NCBI GenBank assembly: GCA_023897205.1 | Contig: JAHWDD010000033.1 | Location: 496,001 to 560,000, forward strand | From: Exophiala sp. HKRS030 | Taxonomy: Eukaryota; Ascomycota; Eurotiomycetes; Chaetothyriales; Herpotrichiellaceae | Length of the DNA: 64,000 nucleotides | Direction: 5' to 3' | Shown here: piece after piece, positions 11,935 to 25,200 of the stretch | Position numbering within the stretch: the stretch's first letter is position 1 | How the letters are laid out: each line of letters starts with the position of its first letter | The notes under the pieces: model-generated | Databases searched by the model: none | What the model was told of the DNA's origin: nothing | Seen by the model: the letters and a program-made list of their open reading frames with translations, nothing else | Translations under genes and position numbers: made by a program

Positions 11935-13792
11935 CGGTTGGTCTTCTCGAGATGGGATCTTGAGGACCAAGCAGCGGAGTGCAGTGGCCTCTGACAAGAA
12001 TGCTTTGGGGGAGTTTTTTTTTCGTTCCAGTTCGAGAACAATCCAATGAGCTATGATTATAGAAACGGGAAAATGGTACATACAACGATACCCATGGTTA
12101 CGACTGGTCGACCGAGGGATGGCCTTTGTCTCTGCTCTGCTTTTGTGTTATTCTTCCAGCCAACCACTTTTGACCATTCATCTTATCAATATTCACGATA
12201 CCAATCGGCATTCTACCTTTTCACAACATCAAAAAGACCGACCAACCGCGATCATGGCCATCTGATGACTAGCTACTTTTCTTTGGATAGGGCGGACGGC
12301 ACCACTGGTTGCCATCGGCATTATTCCTATCTGTGTAATTCTAATACAATGAAGCGTTTACATGGTCTGCTGGTCAGATCAGGGGAAGTATGAGTGCAAA
12401 TGAAGAAAAAGGAGAATCATTATTTTGCAACCAGACAAGACAGGGTGAGAGGAGGCAGTGGTCAGGCCGCATACTATTGCTCGTCTAGATGATCAACTTC
12501 TGGATGACCTGGATGGCAATGTGGTCGATTTCTCGAGTCTTCAAAATATAAAATCCATTTAATGCATAATCCATGGTATCACATCAAATACGTTATACCG
12601 TAGCTTCAAGATTTATACAGATGTTCTTCCATGCATCAATTTGACCGTCTTCAGTTTGAACCATGTACAAACACAAAAGTAGAACTCGCATGTCCTATGT
12701 CCCTTGCAACGTTCACTCTCCTCCCCTTTCTTCCCCTCCCAGCATCAAAGTCTACTTTCCTCCCTCCCTCCCTCTCTCCTTGGCCCCTTTCAACCCCAGG
12801 TTCTAAACGTTTCATCAAGAAACAAAGACAAAGAACTTCCTTCTGGCAGGGCCCCGATGGTCATGCCTGCATCAGATTAGCTTTCAGATTGTAACCCAAC
12901 TCCACAAAGACACAGCCCCAGATATCCTAGCCAAAGAAGCAAATACCTACGTGCCACCTCGGCCCAGAGTGCCTAGACGGGCGTCTGATACATTCAGCAT
13001 GTGCTCCCGTTATTGTTTGTGTGTATATACCCCAGTAGAACAAAAAGGGGAGCTTCCACACAAACAGACGGGAGAGACACAGTGACACCACACGAGAGAG
13101 CCTGCGTTCTGAGAACTCTGCTTATACCTATCAGGCACAGGGTGTGGGCGGTGCATGGTTTGCGACACGGCGAGGTCGCAATTCATGTTGGTGGCAAACA
13201 GCATGGGACATTCTCGTTGGCGTTGACGTTGGCGTTGACGATGAAAGCCGGGACGATTGAATCGCCGGCGCGTGGCTGTGTGATGGTAGATATCAACTGA
13301 TTAACTGGTTAAATAGATGTTAGATCCTTGTGCGGAACTGTGGTCAGAGCAATGAGCCTGACGCGATCCACGAATTTGCTAGTCAGTGATTGATGGGGGA
13401 TGGCGTTCTTTGAATGCTTCGCTAGATATACATTTGACTACTGACTGATCCAAGTTAGAGACCTTGACAAAAACCGTACATACGTTACCTAGTCTAGATT
13501 TATGATTGGACGTTTGACTCGAAAGTCGATGGATGGGCAATCGTTCTCGAGCACCACAGGCTGCAGAGGCATAGCTTGGGACCGTGATAGACATCGCTAT
13601 GGAATGGTCCGGGGCACAGTATTGCTGTTGTGGGTAGTTCTACAGAAAAACGTTGGGCTTCAACTTCAATGTACCTAGTTGCGCTGTGCACATTTTTTGA
13701 CTTCCATTTAGTTGACAGATGCATCGACGAGAGTTCTTTGATTTTGTATGGGGACCTCAATCGAATTTCATCACATTCTTGTTGACTTTTGG
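11935..13792. other. Convergent intergenic region (AT-hook gene and PEX6 3' flanks)
   Basis: No supported gene. A C/T-rich tract lies at about 12718-12785 and a short GTTGGC/GTTGAC repeat at about 13213-13242. At 1.86 kb it is long for two facing 3' ends, but no non-coding RNA is recognisable. Confidence 0.45.
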
Positions 13793-16700
13793 CTAATCAT
13801 CATAAAGTCCTTCATCGTCGCCTTCAACATCGTCGATAAACCCGTCGATTACCATTTTTCTATTATCGTTCGTGATAGTAGAGGTTGCTTTTGCCTTTCC
13901 CTTGCCTTTTCCCTTGTCCACCCCTGTGCCATTTACAGTCGTGCCGTTCAACTGATGCATGCTTACTCCATAATCATCGTCTGCATCCGAAGACCCGCCG
14001 GAATCTGGGTTACCTATGCGTGCAGGTTGTTTGACATGATTCGATGGCATGATGATAGAAACAGGGCTTGCAGCTCTTGCTTTTGCTTTGCCTTTATTTT
14101 GAAGAATGTATGAACCAGAGTTCTGACGGATTGTTTGCGAAACGGGAGTTGGTACAGATGGTGAATGATTTAGGGTTGGTGTATGCCGTTCGTCGATCGA
14201 GTCGGGTATGGGGGCTGGACTAGGTGGAGTTGGGCGGAAAGGCAATTTCGCTTCAGCCTTGTCTCGTGCAACGCCACTGCTAAAATTATTAGTATTTCCG
14301 GTGGCGGTTTCCTTTGAGGCCGGCGCAGAAATGTCTTGTTCCTCAAAGAGACCTCTGATCCGTTCAAAATGCTCCAACTCCTTCTTGCTGACGCTACCGA
14401 CCAATTCCGTCTGTGCTGCAGTAAAATCCTCCTCGGCAACCACAACTTGAACGTCTTCCTCCGTGGCCAAATGATCGAAGAAATAGCCAGTACTGATCTC
14501 ATCGTCTCGTGTCTTGTTAATTGCTTGGACTTTCTCATCAACAGACTTGGTCTTCCTCGTGATTGCTTTGAGCATTGCATCACTGCAAAGCGCGTACAGA
14601 TCGGCCCCAGTGTAAGTGAATGGTAGGCGTGATGCTACCCGATTGAGATCCACATCAGGGTCCAAGGTAAACTTGCGAGTAAGCGCCTTGAGAATGGTGA
14701 GCTGTTGGTCATGGTCATCCGCCACGCCTAGGTAGAGCATCTTATCGAACCGGCCTGGTCGAAGCAATGCAGGATCTAATAGATCGGGTCTGTTTGTTGC
14801 ACCAATCACAAACACTCCTCCTCCGTTCGACGCAGAGCCATCAGAGCCATCGCTACTTCCACCTCCTGACATTCCATCCAGTTCTGCAAGAAGCTGTGAT
14901 ACAATTCGGTCCATGACGCCGCCGCTGTCACCTTGATTGCCGCGTTTGGGTGCAACGGAATCTAATTCGTCGAAGAACACAACACAAGGCCGTGCGTCTC
15001 TCGCACGTTGGAAAACTCGGCGTACGTTTGCTTCGGATTCACCGATATACATATTCAGCAATTCAGGACCCTTGACGCTGAAAAAGTTCAGACTAAACTC
15101 GGTTGCAATGGCTTTCGCAAGTAATGTCTTGCCCGTTCCAGGAGGCCCGTAGAACAAGATACCAGACCGCTTCCTGATGCCGTTCGCAAACAGCTCCGGG
15201 TGTGTCAGAGGTAGAGATATGGTTTCCATAATGGCATCTTTCTGCGATGATAATCCTCCAACGTCTTGCCAAGTCACGGTGGGAATCTTGGGAGCTCCTA
15301 TGGCATCAGAGAAGGTGGACCGTGCCGCGGAAATAGCTTGATTGATATCAGTCGGTAATAGATGGGTGGCTGGTGGACCCCCGGAGATATAAATGTCAGA
15401 GAGCTTGCATGACTGAGATTCAGCTAAAGACTGAAGTCGATCAATTCGAGCAAGGGAAGCTCGATTGACCACGTCTAGCAGGTCACCAGCCACAAGCGCA
15501 GCAGTCTGAAGAGCAACTGATTTCAGGTTGATGCTTGGCGACAAAGGAATAGACGCAGAAATGCATGCGTTCGTCAAGATCAGTTCACGAGCCTTCTCGT
15601 CCGGTGCTGTAACTTCAAGTTCATGAGTAAATAAGCTCCGTAGACCGGCGGGGATATCATCAAGCTTCGTAGTTGTTGCGAACAATACGCGCGAAGATGA
15701 GATGATCTCTTGCAAGGTAGGTACCATTCTATCAGCCGTGAGTGCATCAATATGCTGAATCAACAAAGCAGTTTGCTGTGCTCCGCCAGAAAGAGCACGC
15801 TCGGCTCGTGTTTTCAACAGTGCCTCTGTCTTCACGTCACCACCTCCAGTTGTCGAAGCGTTTTCTGATAGCAGATCATGGGCAGAAATCGCAAACGTGT
15901 GCAAACCCACCGAAGAACATGCAGAATTCGCTATGTAGGACTTTCCAATCTGCCGTTGGGTCGAATACAGAAGAATGACAAGTGGTGGTAGTCCCAGGGC
16001 AATGGCGCGATTGCTGACAGCAGCCTGTATCAGTCCTGAGAGACGTTTCTCAATGGGCAGTCTTGCCAACGGTGGTAGATCAGCTGCAGTCGCGATATGC
16101 TCAGCTCTTCCAAGGTTCTGTTGGGGGACCTTCCGTACACCGGACCAGTATTGACTCCACAACTCCGTAGAGTGAGATATTGGTTGATTGCAGCTTCCAC
16201 TCTGCGATACTCTTGCCAGTGTACTGTCGAGAATAGCGACACCACCCCATTGGTTCTGGTCTGAATCGCGATCTGATCCTTGTTCAGTTTCAACTTGCTG
16301 GACAGAGAACCATGCCGTGACGAATCGATGCGCTCCAGAGGTTGTAGGCACATTTAGTGTTGTCACCGTCTCGTCTTCCCCTTTCTCATCGGAACCCCCT
16401 TGCGAACTGATTACTTTACCCAGTTCCTGATCCACAGATAGAGCAACAAGATCGCCCTTTTTGAGAACACGTCTTTTGCTTTCCAAATAGCTCTTGAGCG
16501 CTGAGAACAGGGTGGACTGGAGGGCCGGGTTTGTTGTTATCGGATCGGCAATTTTGGACAAGACCACTTCCTTGGCGAACGGAGGATTTTTGATGATGGT
16601 GGTTCGGGAAGCCTGCAACGACTTTGTTTCAGACCGTGGAGGACTTGGTAAGGCACCGAGCTTGATATATTGCGCGTTGGACAAGTTGGCAAGCAGGATC

Positions 16701-18350
16701 GGGGAGACCAAAACGACAGGCGAAGCAGGCGCGTGAACATCACGTTGTGAGAAGCTTGTGCGCCGTTCCCCCGTTTTGTCAACCGCATAACGTATTCCTT
16801 GGGTCGAAATACCAGACAATCCAAAAACTCTGACGGCTCTCCAGTCCGATTCTTCATCATCACCAAAAGTACCAAAAGACCTTAATGCCAAAGCGGGGAA
16901 GCCTTGAGTACTGACGTTCTTGGCGACTTCTATTCGGACCCAGTCGCCAGAGAAGCAACCAATTTTTGCCAGAGTACTCGTGTCGATGAAGACGAAGGAC
17001 TGATCATCGTCGTCCACACTTGGTTTTGGGTGCATAAGATCTATGGGAACCCTCTGGAGTAGTGGTTGGGTTCTGAAAACCTTGCCTGGTCGACCGCCAG
17101 TGCGAGCTGTGGCAGAGGAGAAGCTCGAGTACAATGAGCCAGGAGTGTGGGTCCCAGTCGCTCTCTTTCCCCCTGGCCGTGGAGTGGCGGCAGTCATGGC
17201 GGACAGTGTTCCAGCCTGCTGAGGTGGTAAACCTGGAGCACTCAGCGAGATCATGTCATCCATAGAATCGGAGTCGTCGTCGCTCTCGGATTGGTCAGAT
17301 TCGTCGCTCTCTGAATCTTCGTCGGGCTGGCTTTCTCCGCCAGAGCCAGTCTCCACGACACCATCCTCAGCTGCAGAGTAGAACTGGTCATTTGATGTGT
17401 CTTCAGCCGTATCCTCTAGGGACTCTTCGATTATTGGTTGTACCGGTGCCAGCTTCTTCAAGGCTTTCTCCTGCGATGAACCAGTCTGAATGAGAATAAT
17501 CTTGGTCTGCGCAGTGATGAAACCCTGAGCAACAGGTTCACATTCAATGACAATTGCAGGCGGTGATCGGACGTGAGTGATAGGATGTGCGGGAAGTGGA
17601 AGTGGGAACACATCGCCAGAATGAACGATGGCTAGGTGAGACAACCCATCGCGAACCAACGATGTCAGTCGATTTATAGCAGGTGGGATGTTTGGAAGAG
17701 CTCCATTCGGTAAGGAAGACTTTCTCTCTAGCCGAGGATTCTTAGTCGACTGAAAACCTCCACCAAATCTACTCTGGATGTCATCCACCTTTTCCAGCAT
17801 GCCCTTTTCCACAGAGACGTAGATAGTGTCCAAAGCCAGAGGCGTCGTATTCACCACACGAACCTCGATTGATTTTGGAACATGACCCGGGTGACGATCG
17901 CGGTCAACAGTTGAATAGGTTCTTAGTAGGGACTGACATGCTGATGCTGAGGGAGAGATTCTGATGACTCCGGATTGGTCGCCGGCCTCGGAAGGTACTG
18001 AGGTTGACGGCTTGACTACTGTCAGAACAGTCCATGTAGAGTCTTGTAACTCGAGATGTAGAGGCGATTGGGGGGTTATGGCAAGGTATATCTGGGATTG
18101 GACCGGACTTGAATCTCCTTCAACTATTTGGCAGTTAGTCGGGTGCACAACGGACGGTGGGTGAACAAGTTGGCGTGGAGAATTTCAAACCTTTCGGAAG
18201 TGCGAGCCTGGTCCACAAGGCTTCTGGGACAACAGCAGCATCGCCCTTGACATTGTCATCGAACAGCAAGCGAGAGACTATTGGTCGAGGCGCAATCTCG
18301 CGCCTGCGACGCTTTTTGGGATGCTCGAGGTCGTGATCGAGGTGCGCCAT
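13793..18350 (-). CDS. PEX6: Peroxisomal biogenesis AAA-ATPase Pex6, 1496 aa
   Basis: Model complement(join(13793..18123,18191..18350)), 4491 nt in frame; the 67-nt intron has branch site CTAAC and donor GTTTGA. The N-terminus has KKRRRREIAPRP and SRLLFDDNVKGD, as in filamentous-fungal Pex6. An acidic Ser/Asp stretch lies near 300-335. The D1 ATPase has a degenerate Walker A (TQRQIGKSY, about 780). D2 has Walker A GPPGTGKT near 1045, VKGPELLNMYIGESEANVRR and Walker B FFDELDSVAPKRGNQGDSGG. The NMYIGESE and GDSGGVMDR sequences distinguish Pex6 from Pex1. With Pex1 it forms the hexameric motor that extracts ubiquitinated Pex5 from the peroxisome membrane. The C-terminal 150 residues are disordered with Lys-Gly-Lys runs. 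Length fits filamentous fungi. Confidence 0.95.
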
Positions 18351-19361
18351 GTGGGCTCAATTTGACCGTCAGTAGACGTTCATGCCATATGAACAAGAAG
18401 GTGACCGAGATTTCGAGCGCACAAACAGCTCAGGATAGGAGAAACTTGCTCTAGGCTCGAGCAGGATTATTTTCGCAAGGGCTTTCTGAGGAAGTGTATG
18501 TTAGATATCAATGAGAAGATGTGCAGGTGGTCGTAAAAACACGAAAAGTGGAAGGAACTGCGTCTGGACTCTGGCTTACCCTGGTTAGCGATTCGTCCGA
18601 TTTGCCGAGGCACAAAAGTGCGGGTGAAGAATGAAGAGTGAACAGTCAACTCTGAGTATAGTCACTTGCGGTCACTGCAATATTGAACGGCCGAGAAACC
18701 TTCACAATTCTCGTCGCTGCTCGAATTCTCTTCTCTGTGCTCGCATATCTCTGATTCTCGTTCATGGCTCGGTATCATGACAAAGACTTCTCAACCCCGC
18801 TGAGAAGATGAGGAGCCAGGGGACTACCGGACTGAAGCACCGGATCGGTGTCGCAAGCCAAGGGCCGCAGGTGTCCAGAGAGGGGAAACCCATTAGCATA
18901 CTAACTTAGCAACTACTTCGAATAAGGGGATTCTCTGGGGTTGGTCACTTTGGGGGAAAAGTAGCAGGGTCAAGGTCCTGGGATTGGATTCCTGGGGGTG
19001 GTTGTGAATAGATTGTCACTTCTCGATGGTACTTCTAGCTATTCAAATCATTTTGTTCCTGAAGTAATTGTCTTGCCCAACCGACCAGCCGCAGCCAACT
19101 GGTGGATGGGTGCTCTCCTTCCAAGAGGGCCCAGGACGTTTCTAAATCGCAACTAAACTCTTCACTCCCTCTCAAGAACCCTCGTCTCTACTTCGCTGGG
19201 TATCAAATGATCAACTCCTCAGTTCTCAACCTTCTCGCCCAGCGATAGGCGTACAGCGGGATCGCGAGCAGGAAACCCAGACAAAACACCGTGTGCTTGA
19301 GCTCGTCATGCAACAGGCATAGGGGTCTATGTATGTTGGTGAACGTAAGGTCCGAGCTTCA
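18351..19361. other. Intergenic: PEX6 promoter and sidA 3' flank
   Basis: Short frames only, with no domain. No gene is supported. Confidence 0.5.
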
Positions 19362-20852
19362 TTAGTAGCCATTCCGTTGACTTTCTCTGCCGAAGATCGA
19401 TTCAACCAACTCGCCGCTTCTCGTGGCCAAGATTGATAGCAAAGAATCCGACAATCCGTGCGTGGCCTCATTACATCCCTGTAACCACAATCCAACCCCT
19501 TTTTCAACACGTTCTGAGTCCAGGGGCAGGCTGTAGTCACGCCGTGGTCGCCACAGGCCGCTGTGATTTCCATTGATGCCCTGACAATCCTCGAGCATTT
19601 TCAAGTGAGCATCTCGTTGATAGCCGGTAGCAAGCACCACCGCATCGAATTCGAATGTCTCGGTGGCTCCATTACTCCGGGGATCCAAGTTCGTGAGCGT
19701 TAGCACGACGCCTTTGCCATTATTGTTGACCCCTGTGATATCTCTGAGAGGTAGGATTTGGTGCTGCCAACGACTCCTGTCAGGCTCCTTGATGCTCTGG
19801 AGATACAGATCATCATACAATCGTTCTATGAGCTCGAGCCGAACCACACTATAGTTGGTGGCCTTGTTCTTCTTCAAGTTGACCGATCGAAAATCCTCCG
19901 GCTGCTCATAAAAGCCATCAACAGCCTCGGGGTTGAACACTTCATTGACAAACGGCGAGTCGTCACTAGGTCGCAAAGCTGAATCTCGGAAGATCAATTT
20001 CGTCTGTGCATTCGGATATCGTGCATGGAGATTACTGAATACTTCAGCTCCGCTTTGTCCACTTCCCATCACTGCGATATTATAGGCCTTGTCTTTGTCT
20101 GGCAGAATCTGCCCAATGCGAGTATTATACTCGGAAGAATGCAAGATCCGCTCATGATGAGCCGGGAAAATAGCCGGTCGCGAGGCTTGACCGCCAACTG
20201 CGATTACGACATTGCGACTCAATATCGACGTGGTCGCTCCTGTTGCGGCGTCATGCGAGATGACTTCGAAGTAATTGTGTTTCTCTGCACCATCGGACTT
20301 CCTAGGGTGTACACTTTGGACGACTTGGCCATAGTCGACAACATTCTCGAAATGAGCAGCTGCCCATTCCAGATAGTCATCAAACTCTAACCGAGATGGT
20401 AAGAAGGTGCCAAGGTTAGTGAACTGCACGAGACGGTTATGTAGTTTGAGATAGTTGAGGAATGTGAAATGCGAGCGTGGATCTCGGAGAGTGGCAAGAT
20501 CCTTGATGAAGGATATCTGCATCTTGGCTCCTGGCAGAAGCATTCCAGCATGCCACTTGAAGGCACCTTGTCGCTCAAGGAAACGAATCTTTGGTTTCTC
20601 GGCAATGGCTTCAAGGCTGTTTTTATGATGTAACGAGTCGCTCAAGGCGACTGCAATGGCGAGAGATGCAGGGCCGAAACCAACTCCGACAAGGTCATGA
20701 ACCTCGTCACTTGAACCAGGGGAGAGGCTGAAGGAGGTAGGCTTGCTTCTAGCATTGCCATTCTTTGATGTCTGTAGACTATGTCCATTCGTTCCGTTGA
20801 TGGAGCTTGTCTCTGGCTCATTAGAATGGACATCGACGGCAATAGGAGCCAT
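19362..20852 (-). CDS. sidA: L-ornithine N5-monooxygenase, 496 aa
   Basis: Uninterrupted frame, close to the roughly 500 residues of characterised fungal SidA. The FAD-binding Rossmann motif GVGFGPASLAIAVAL lies near residue 55, followed by GAFKWHAGMLLPGAKMQISF and KDLATLRDPRSHFTFLNYL, which are nearly invariant in ornithine hydroxylases. The NADPH site is VMGSGQSGAEVFSNL, DSPFVNEVFNPE follows, then ATGYQRD, and HGLSDSLLSILATRSGE ends the protein. It uses NADPH, FAD and O2 to convert L-ornithine to N5-hydroxyornithine, the committed step of hydroxamate siderophore synthesis, in the cytosol. The start at 20852 (MAPIAVDVHSNE) fits family length; an in-frame ATG at 20951 would add 33 unlikely residues. 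It is divergent from sidC across 1.36 kb containing GATA-type sites, implying iron repression. Confidence 0.96.
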   Translation of the reverse strand: MAPIAVDVHSNEPETSSINGTNGHSLQTSKNGNARSKPTSFSLSPGSSDEVHDLVGVGFGPASLAIAVALSDSLHHKNSLEAIAEKPKIRFLERQGAFKWHAGMLLPGAKMQISFIKDLATLRDPRSHFTFLNYLKLHNRLVQFTNLGTFLPSRLEFDDYLEWAAAHFENVVDYGQVVQSVHPRKSDGAEKHNYFEVISHDAATGATTSILSRNVVIAVGGQASRPAIFPAHHERILHSSEYNTRIGQILPDKDKAYNIAVMGSGQSGAEVFSNLHARYPNAQTKLIFRDSALRPSDDSPFVNEVFNPEAVDGFYEQPEDFRSVNLKKNKATNYSVVRLELIERLYDDLYLQSIKEPDRSRWQHQILPLRDITGVNNNGKGVVLTLTNLDPRSNGATETFEFDAVVLATGYQRDAHLKMLEDCQGINGNHSGLWRPRRDYSLPLDSERVEKGVGLWLQGCNEATHGLSDSLLSILATRSGELVESIFGRESQRNGY

Positions 20853-22212
20853 AATGGTACACTCCGGAGCAAAGGCGGAGACCAGGATTCTAAGGATAAA
20901 TAACTTGTGAGCAGTATACCGAAGCTGTGGTATCTGACCAATATCATACAATTAATGGCAACGAGAGAAAGAGAAAATATGCAAACGCAGCAGAGTTCAC
21001 AACAGCGGATATAGATGTATTCCAAGGACAAGGAGTGACCACACGCCATGGGCTAGAGATGGACATCAGTTACCTAACTAGTCAGTCATGTCATCGACTC
21101 GGGATCATCCGCCGCGGTTATTGGTCGTTGGCTTTGCTTGGTTAGAGAAAAGAGGTCGTGAAAAGGCTAAGCAACGCGACATGTCGAAGAAGGGACCCAG
21201 CAAAAAAGAGATGGTTACTCGACGGCCAGGGCTACTACGTGAACCCTTTGCAACATTCAGAAGGTCATTCCGGGTACCGCTGGGTACCTCGAAGAAACGT
21301 GAAATCATGTTGCGTCGTTGAAGCACTAGTGGTGGTAGTGTGCGTTGAAATGCCACCCATCCCTGCGGCCGATGACGGAGCGATGGAGGAGACGAGGAGA
21401 GGCACGGAGAAGGCCAACGTTGATTGCTATCTGATTATCAGATCAGAGATTCCCAGAGATTATCAGATAATCTCTGTCACGCCATGCGATTTTGGGCCAG
21501 TGACAAGCACAGCGAAATCTCCACTTGGTGCTTTGCAAACTCTTGGTCTCCGCCTCCCTCCCACCGTGACAGGCCATTCATCTCGAACCACCACGCTTCC
21601 ATGCACCACCACTAACCACCAAACGAGCTACGGGTGGAAACAATTGTGAAAATTTTCTTTGCGCCGGCGCCGACCGCGTATAGAGGTTCGACTTGTGTCT
21701 GCTGTGATGAAAAGATCGGCTATTGTCCATCCAGCCAGCTTCGGTCTTCGCTCGACAACGCACTAGACTTTTTCCATTTCACATTGGCAGTCGTCATTGA
21801 TCCAGCGACCCTGTGACATCTCAGATCTCAAACAACCCGGTGGGCCGTTCACATATCATGTATCACGACTGATTCGTCGAATGGTCATGTCTTACGATAC
21901 TACAGAAATCCATCGATCTGCGGTAAGACGTCTGAATGAAACTTCAATCCGCCATCTCTGGCCATCGTAACGTGTTTTGAACTCGCCGGCCGACGTCGTT
22001 GATGAGACTACAGCCGAGAAAACATAGATTGTGTTGAATGACGTTGACTACAAGGCCTTCCAAAACGACCTCTATCATTCAACTTATAACAATAGTAGAC
22101 AGCCTTGCTACTCTACCCCTTTCCCAGCACCATGTATTTGGTGGCAAACTCCATCGAGAACTGTCATTGAATTGTTTTCTCTAACCTTTCGTGTACAACA
22201 ACCTAGAAGACA
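20853..22212. promoter_or_regulatory. Divergent sidA/sidC promoter region
   Basis: A 1.36-kb spacer between the two divergent start codons, so the minus-strand oxygenase and plus-strand NRPS share it. Frames inside it have no domains. A GATA-type element cluster sits near the middle at 21429-21475, about 580 bp from the sidA ATG and 740 bp from the sidC ATG. Confidence 0.8.
21429..21475. promoter_or_regulatory. Cluster of SreA-type iron-responsive GATA sites with a 21-bp palindrome
   Basis: The site reported for fungal iron-regulatory GATA factors (SreA/SRE/Urbs1) is ATCWGATAA. Seen here: ATCAGATAA on plus at 21462-21470; ATCTGATAA on minus at 21460-21468 (overlapping) and at 21435-21443; and a one-mismatch copy, ATCTGATTA, at 21429-21437. 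The core 21455-21475 is a perfect palindrome with 10-bp arms (AGAGATTATC / GATAATCTCT) around one central A. These factors repress siderophore genes when iron is sufficient, so this is the likely common operator of sidA and sidC. Binding is inferred. Confidence 0.75.
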
Positions 22213-25200
22213 ATGGCGACTTCGGCATCAATGTCGCAAAGCTGCCAGAATTTATCAATCATTAATCCTAGGCGCCAAATACTACCCGGTCCATCACTTC
22301 TGCATGAATTAATAGCACGACCTGCTGATGATCGGCTATTGTTGGATTTCTTGCAGTCCGATGGCACACATGTGAGACTCAGCTATCGTCGCTTTCACTT
22401 CCTGACCGATTTTCTCGCGAGAGTCATCCAACCTTGGATAGCTCGTTCGGGCAGAGACCAAGTCATTGTGCCAGCAATTATACCCCAATGTCCCGAGTTG
22501 TACGTCGCTTGGGTTGCTGTACTGAAGGCAGGGGCCGGTTATTGTCCGGTCAATCTTGATGTCCCAGCAGAGCGACTGAAATTCATCGCGAAAGATGTTG
22601 ACGCCACTTTCGTCTTAACAACGTCGGCTGAACTCGATAGAGTTCAGTGGACACTCGAAGGACTTACGGTCCTTTCAGTCTCTCTTACGGATTTGCAAGC
22701 TAGCGCTGACGCAGAGCCGCAGGGAGAGCTCTCCCATAGTCCGCCTCAACGAGGCAGTCCTCAGGGACCCGCCTATGTGATGTATACGTCGGGTTCTACG
22801 GGACTACCAAAGGGCGTCAAGGTATCACATCAATCAGTAACACAATCACTCTTGGCACATGAAGAACATATTCCTATATTCAAGCGCTTCTTGCAGTTCG
22901 CCGCGCCAACTTTTGACGTTTCAATATTTGAGATCTTCTTTCCTTTCTACCGAGGTTCGACATTGGTCGGATGTGAACGTGAGCGAATGCTCGCCGACCT
23001 TCCACAAACAATCGTACAATTAGACGCAGATGCTGCCGAGCTCACACCGACTGTCGCGGGAACATTACTCCGTACGAGAGAAGCTGCACCTTGCCTGAAG
23101 ACACTTCTTACCATTGGAGAAATGTTAACCACCCAAGTGGTCGCTGCATTTGGAGGGACAGGCGACAAGCCTAGTATGCTCTACGCCATGTACGGCCCGA
23201 CCGAGGCCGCAATACATTGTACGATTGCTCCAAGGCTAGACGCATCCTCGTCAGTGCGCAGCATAGGTCGACCATTTTCCACCGTCACCGCGTTCGTTCT
23301 CCGAGAGGGCACAGAGCTCGAAATAGCGACCATAGGAGAAGCTGGGGAACTCGCTATCGCCGGTCAGCTTGCAGATGGATATCTCAATCGTCCTGACCAA
23401 AATGCTGCGGCATTTTTGAACCTTCCTGGTCATGGTGCGATTTATAAGACTGGGGATCGAGCAATCTGTCAAGCAAACGGTGAACTGGAGATACTTGGTC
23501 GTATGTCCGCAGGCCAAGTCAAGATTCGAGGTCAGAGAGTCGAACTTGGGGAAATCGAAGAAGTAGCATCAAAGGTTCCCGGCCTCCAGGTTGCTGTGGC
23601 ATGTGTAATTGATGATGTCCTCGTACTGTTCTGCGCCGGTAGTACCAGCGTTGACCAGCGCGATGTCGCTTCGATTTGCAAATCTTGGTTGCCGGCGTTC
23701 ATGCGGCCTAGAGAGATCGTCATGCTCGAAAACGTTCCGCGATTACCCTCTGGAAAAATAGATCGGAAGACGCTTGAATCCAACTATCAACATTCTCGTT
23801 CTGTCATTGATGAGGGCGAGGACGCCGCCAACGATATTGAGCGGGATATTTCTGCCGCCATAAAGGACGAACTTGGCATTCATCTGCACAGATCCACGTC
23901 ATTATGGTCCTCAGGACTCGATTCACTCCGATCGATCAAGGTGGCTTCGAACCTCCGTCGAAAGTATCCATACACCTCTGCAGCAATGATACTAGAAGCT
24001 GAAAACCTCGCAGAACTCGCTACTGTTATGGAATCCAGCAATAAGTTGAGAGACTTGTCATATGACAAGAATGAGCAATTGATGAATGATTGGGACGAGA
24101 TCTCGAAAAGTTTGAATCAAGATCCGAATATCACCAAGGCAGATCAGCCATACGACAGACTTCTGCCCTGCAGTCCCATGCAAATTGCTATGTTGGTTGA
24201 AACATTTGCTAATGATAAATTGAACTTCAACGACATCTGGCTCAAATTAAACGACAATATTACCTTCGAAGATTTTGAAGAAGCATTCCGAAACCTCGCA
24301 GAGAGTAACGAAATATTGCGCTCTGGCTTTATTGCAACTGGAAGTCAATCTATTCCATTCGCACAGATTGTCTGGCAAGATTTGGAAAGCTCCGAGTTGA
24401 GCCTGCTTCGTCCGGTCCAATTTCTCAAGCATGAATCCGATGGACAGGCAGTCCTCGTGCGCATACATCATGCTATATACGATGGTTGGTCTTGGGATCT
24501 CATATTGGACGACCTGAACCTGATTCTTTCCAAGCGCTCATGTCCGGAAAGAACCCAATATTCTGACTTCTATGAATCTCACCTGGCTCATACGACGGCG
24601 GAGGTTAATGCAGACATCGATTATTGGCGTCGGACTCTTGAAAGCTTAGTGCCAACCAGTTTTCCATCTCTATCTTCTACCATTAAGCTCGAAGAAAATA
24701 GAAAGACATTGAAGGTCCCTTTATCCATCACAAATTCACAAATTGCCAAGGCTTCCCAAGAATTACGGTGCAGTCGCGCAACTATCCTCGAGTCTGCATG
24801 GGCCTTCCTGTTGTCCTCCTACCTCGATAGCCCAGACTTCAGCTTCGGCATAGTCTCCGCAGGCCGGCATATCGCCTTGCCCGGCGTAGAAACTATTATT
24901 GGGCCATGTCTGGCAACTTTGCCATTGAGGATTGAGCTGGATGCAGTGAAAACAGCACATGATCTTGTCGACCATGTGCAGAGGCAACACATTGCTTGCC
25001 TTCATCATGGCAGTCTGAGCTTACATGACATTTTGCAGGCTGCACATATATCCCGCGAAACAAAATTATTTGATACGCTATGTGTCTGGCAGGAGGATAC
25101 CATGCATACAGTCCGGGATCGGTCGAAGATCTCCACACTTGAAACTCGTGATGCGCTCGCATACGCACTCGTACTTGAATTTGAACCTGAGGACGATTCA

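Noticed and set aside
13793..18350. PEX1 rather than PEX6
   Set aside because: The second ATPase domain has NMYIGESEANVRR and GDSGGVMDR, which are Pex6-type; Pex1 has a different segment at these places.
19226..19573. Separate small gene overlapping the sidA 3' end
   Set aside because: Shadow frame of sidA with no domain.
21158..21649. 163-codon plus-strand frame in the sidA/sidC spacer
   Set aside because: Low-complexity, no domain, spans the GATA palindrome; better explained as promoter sequence.
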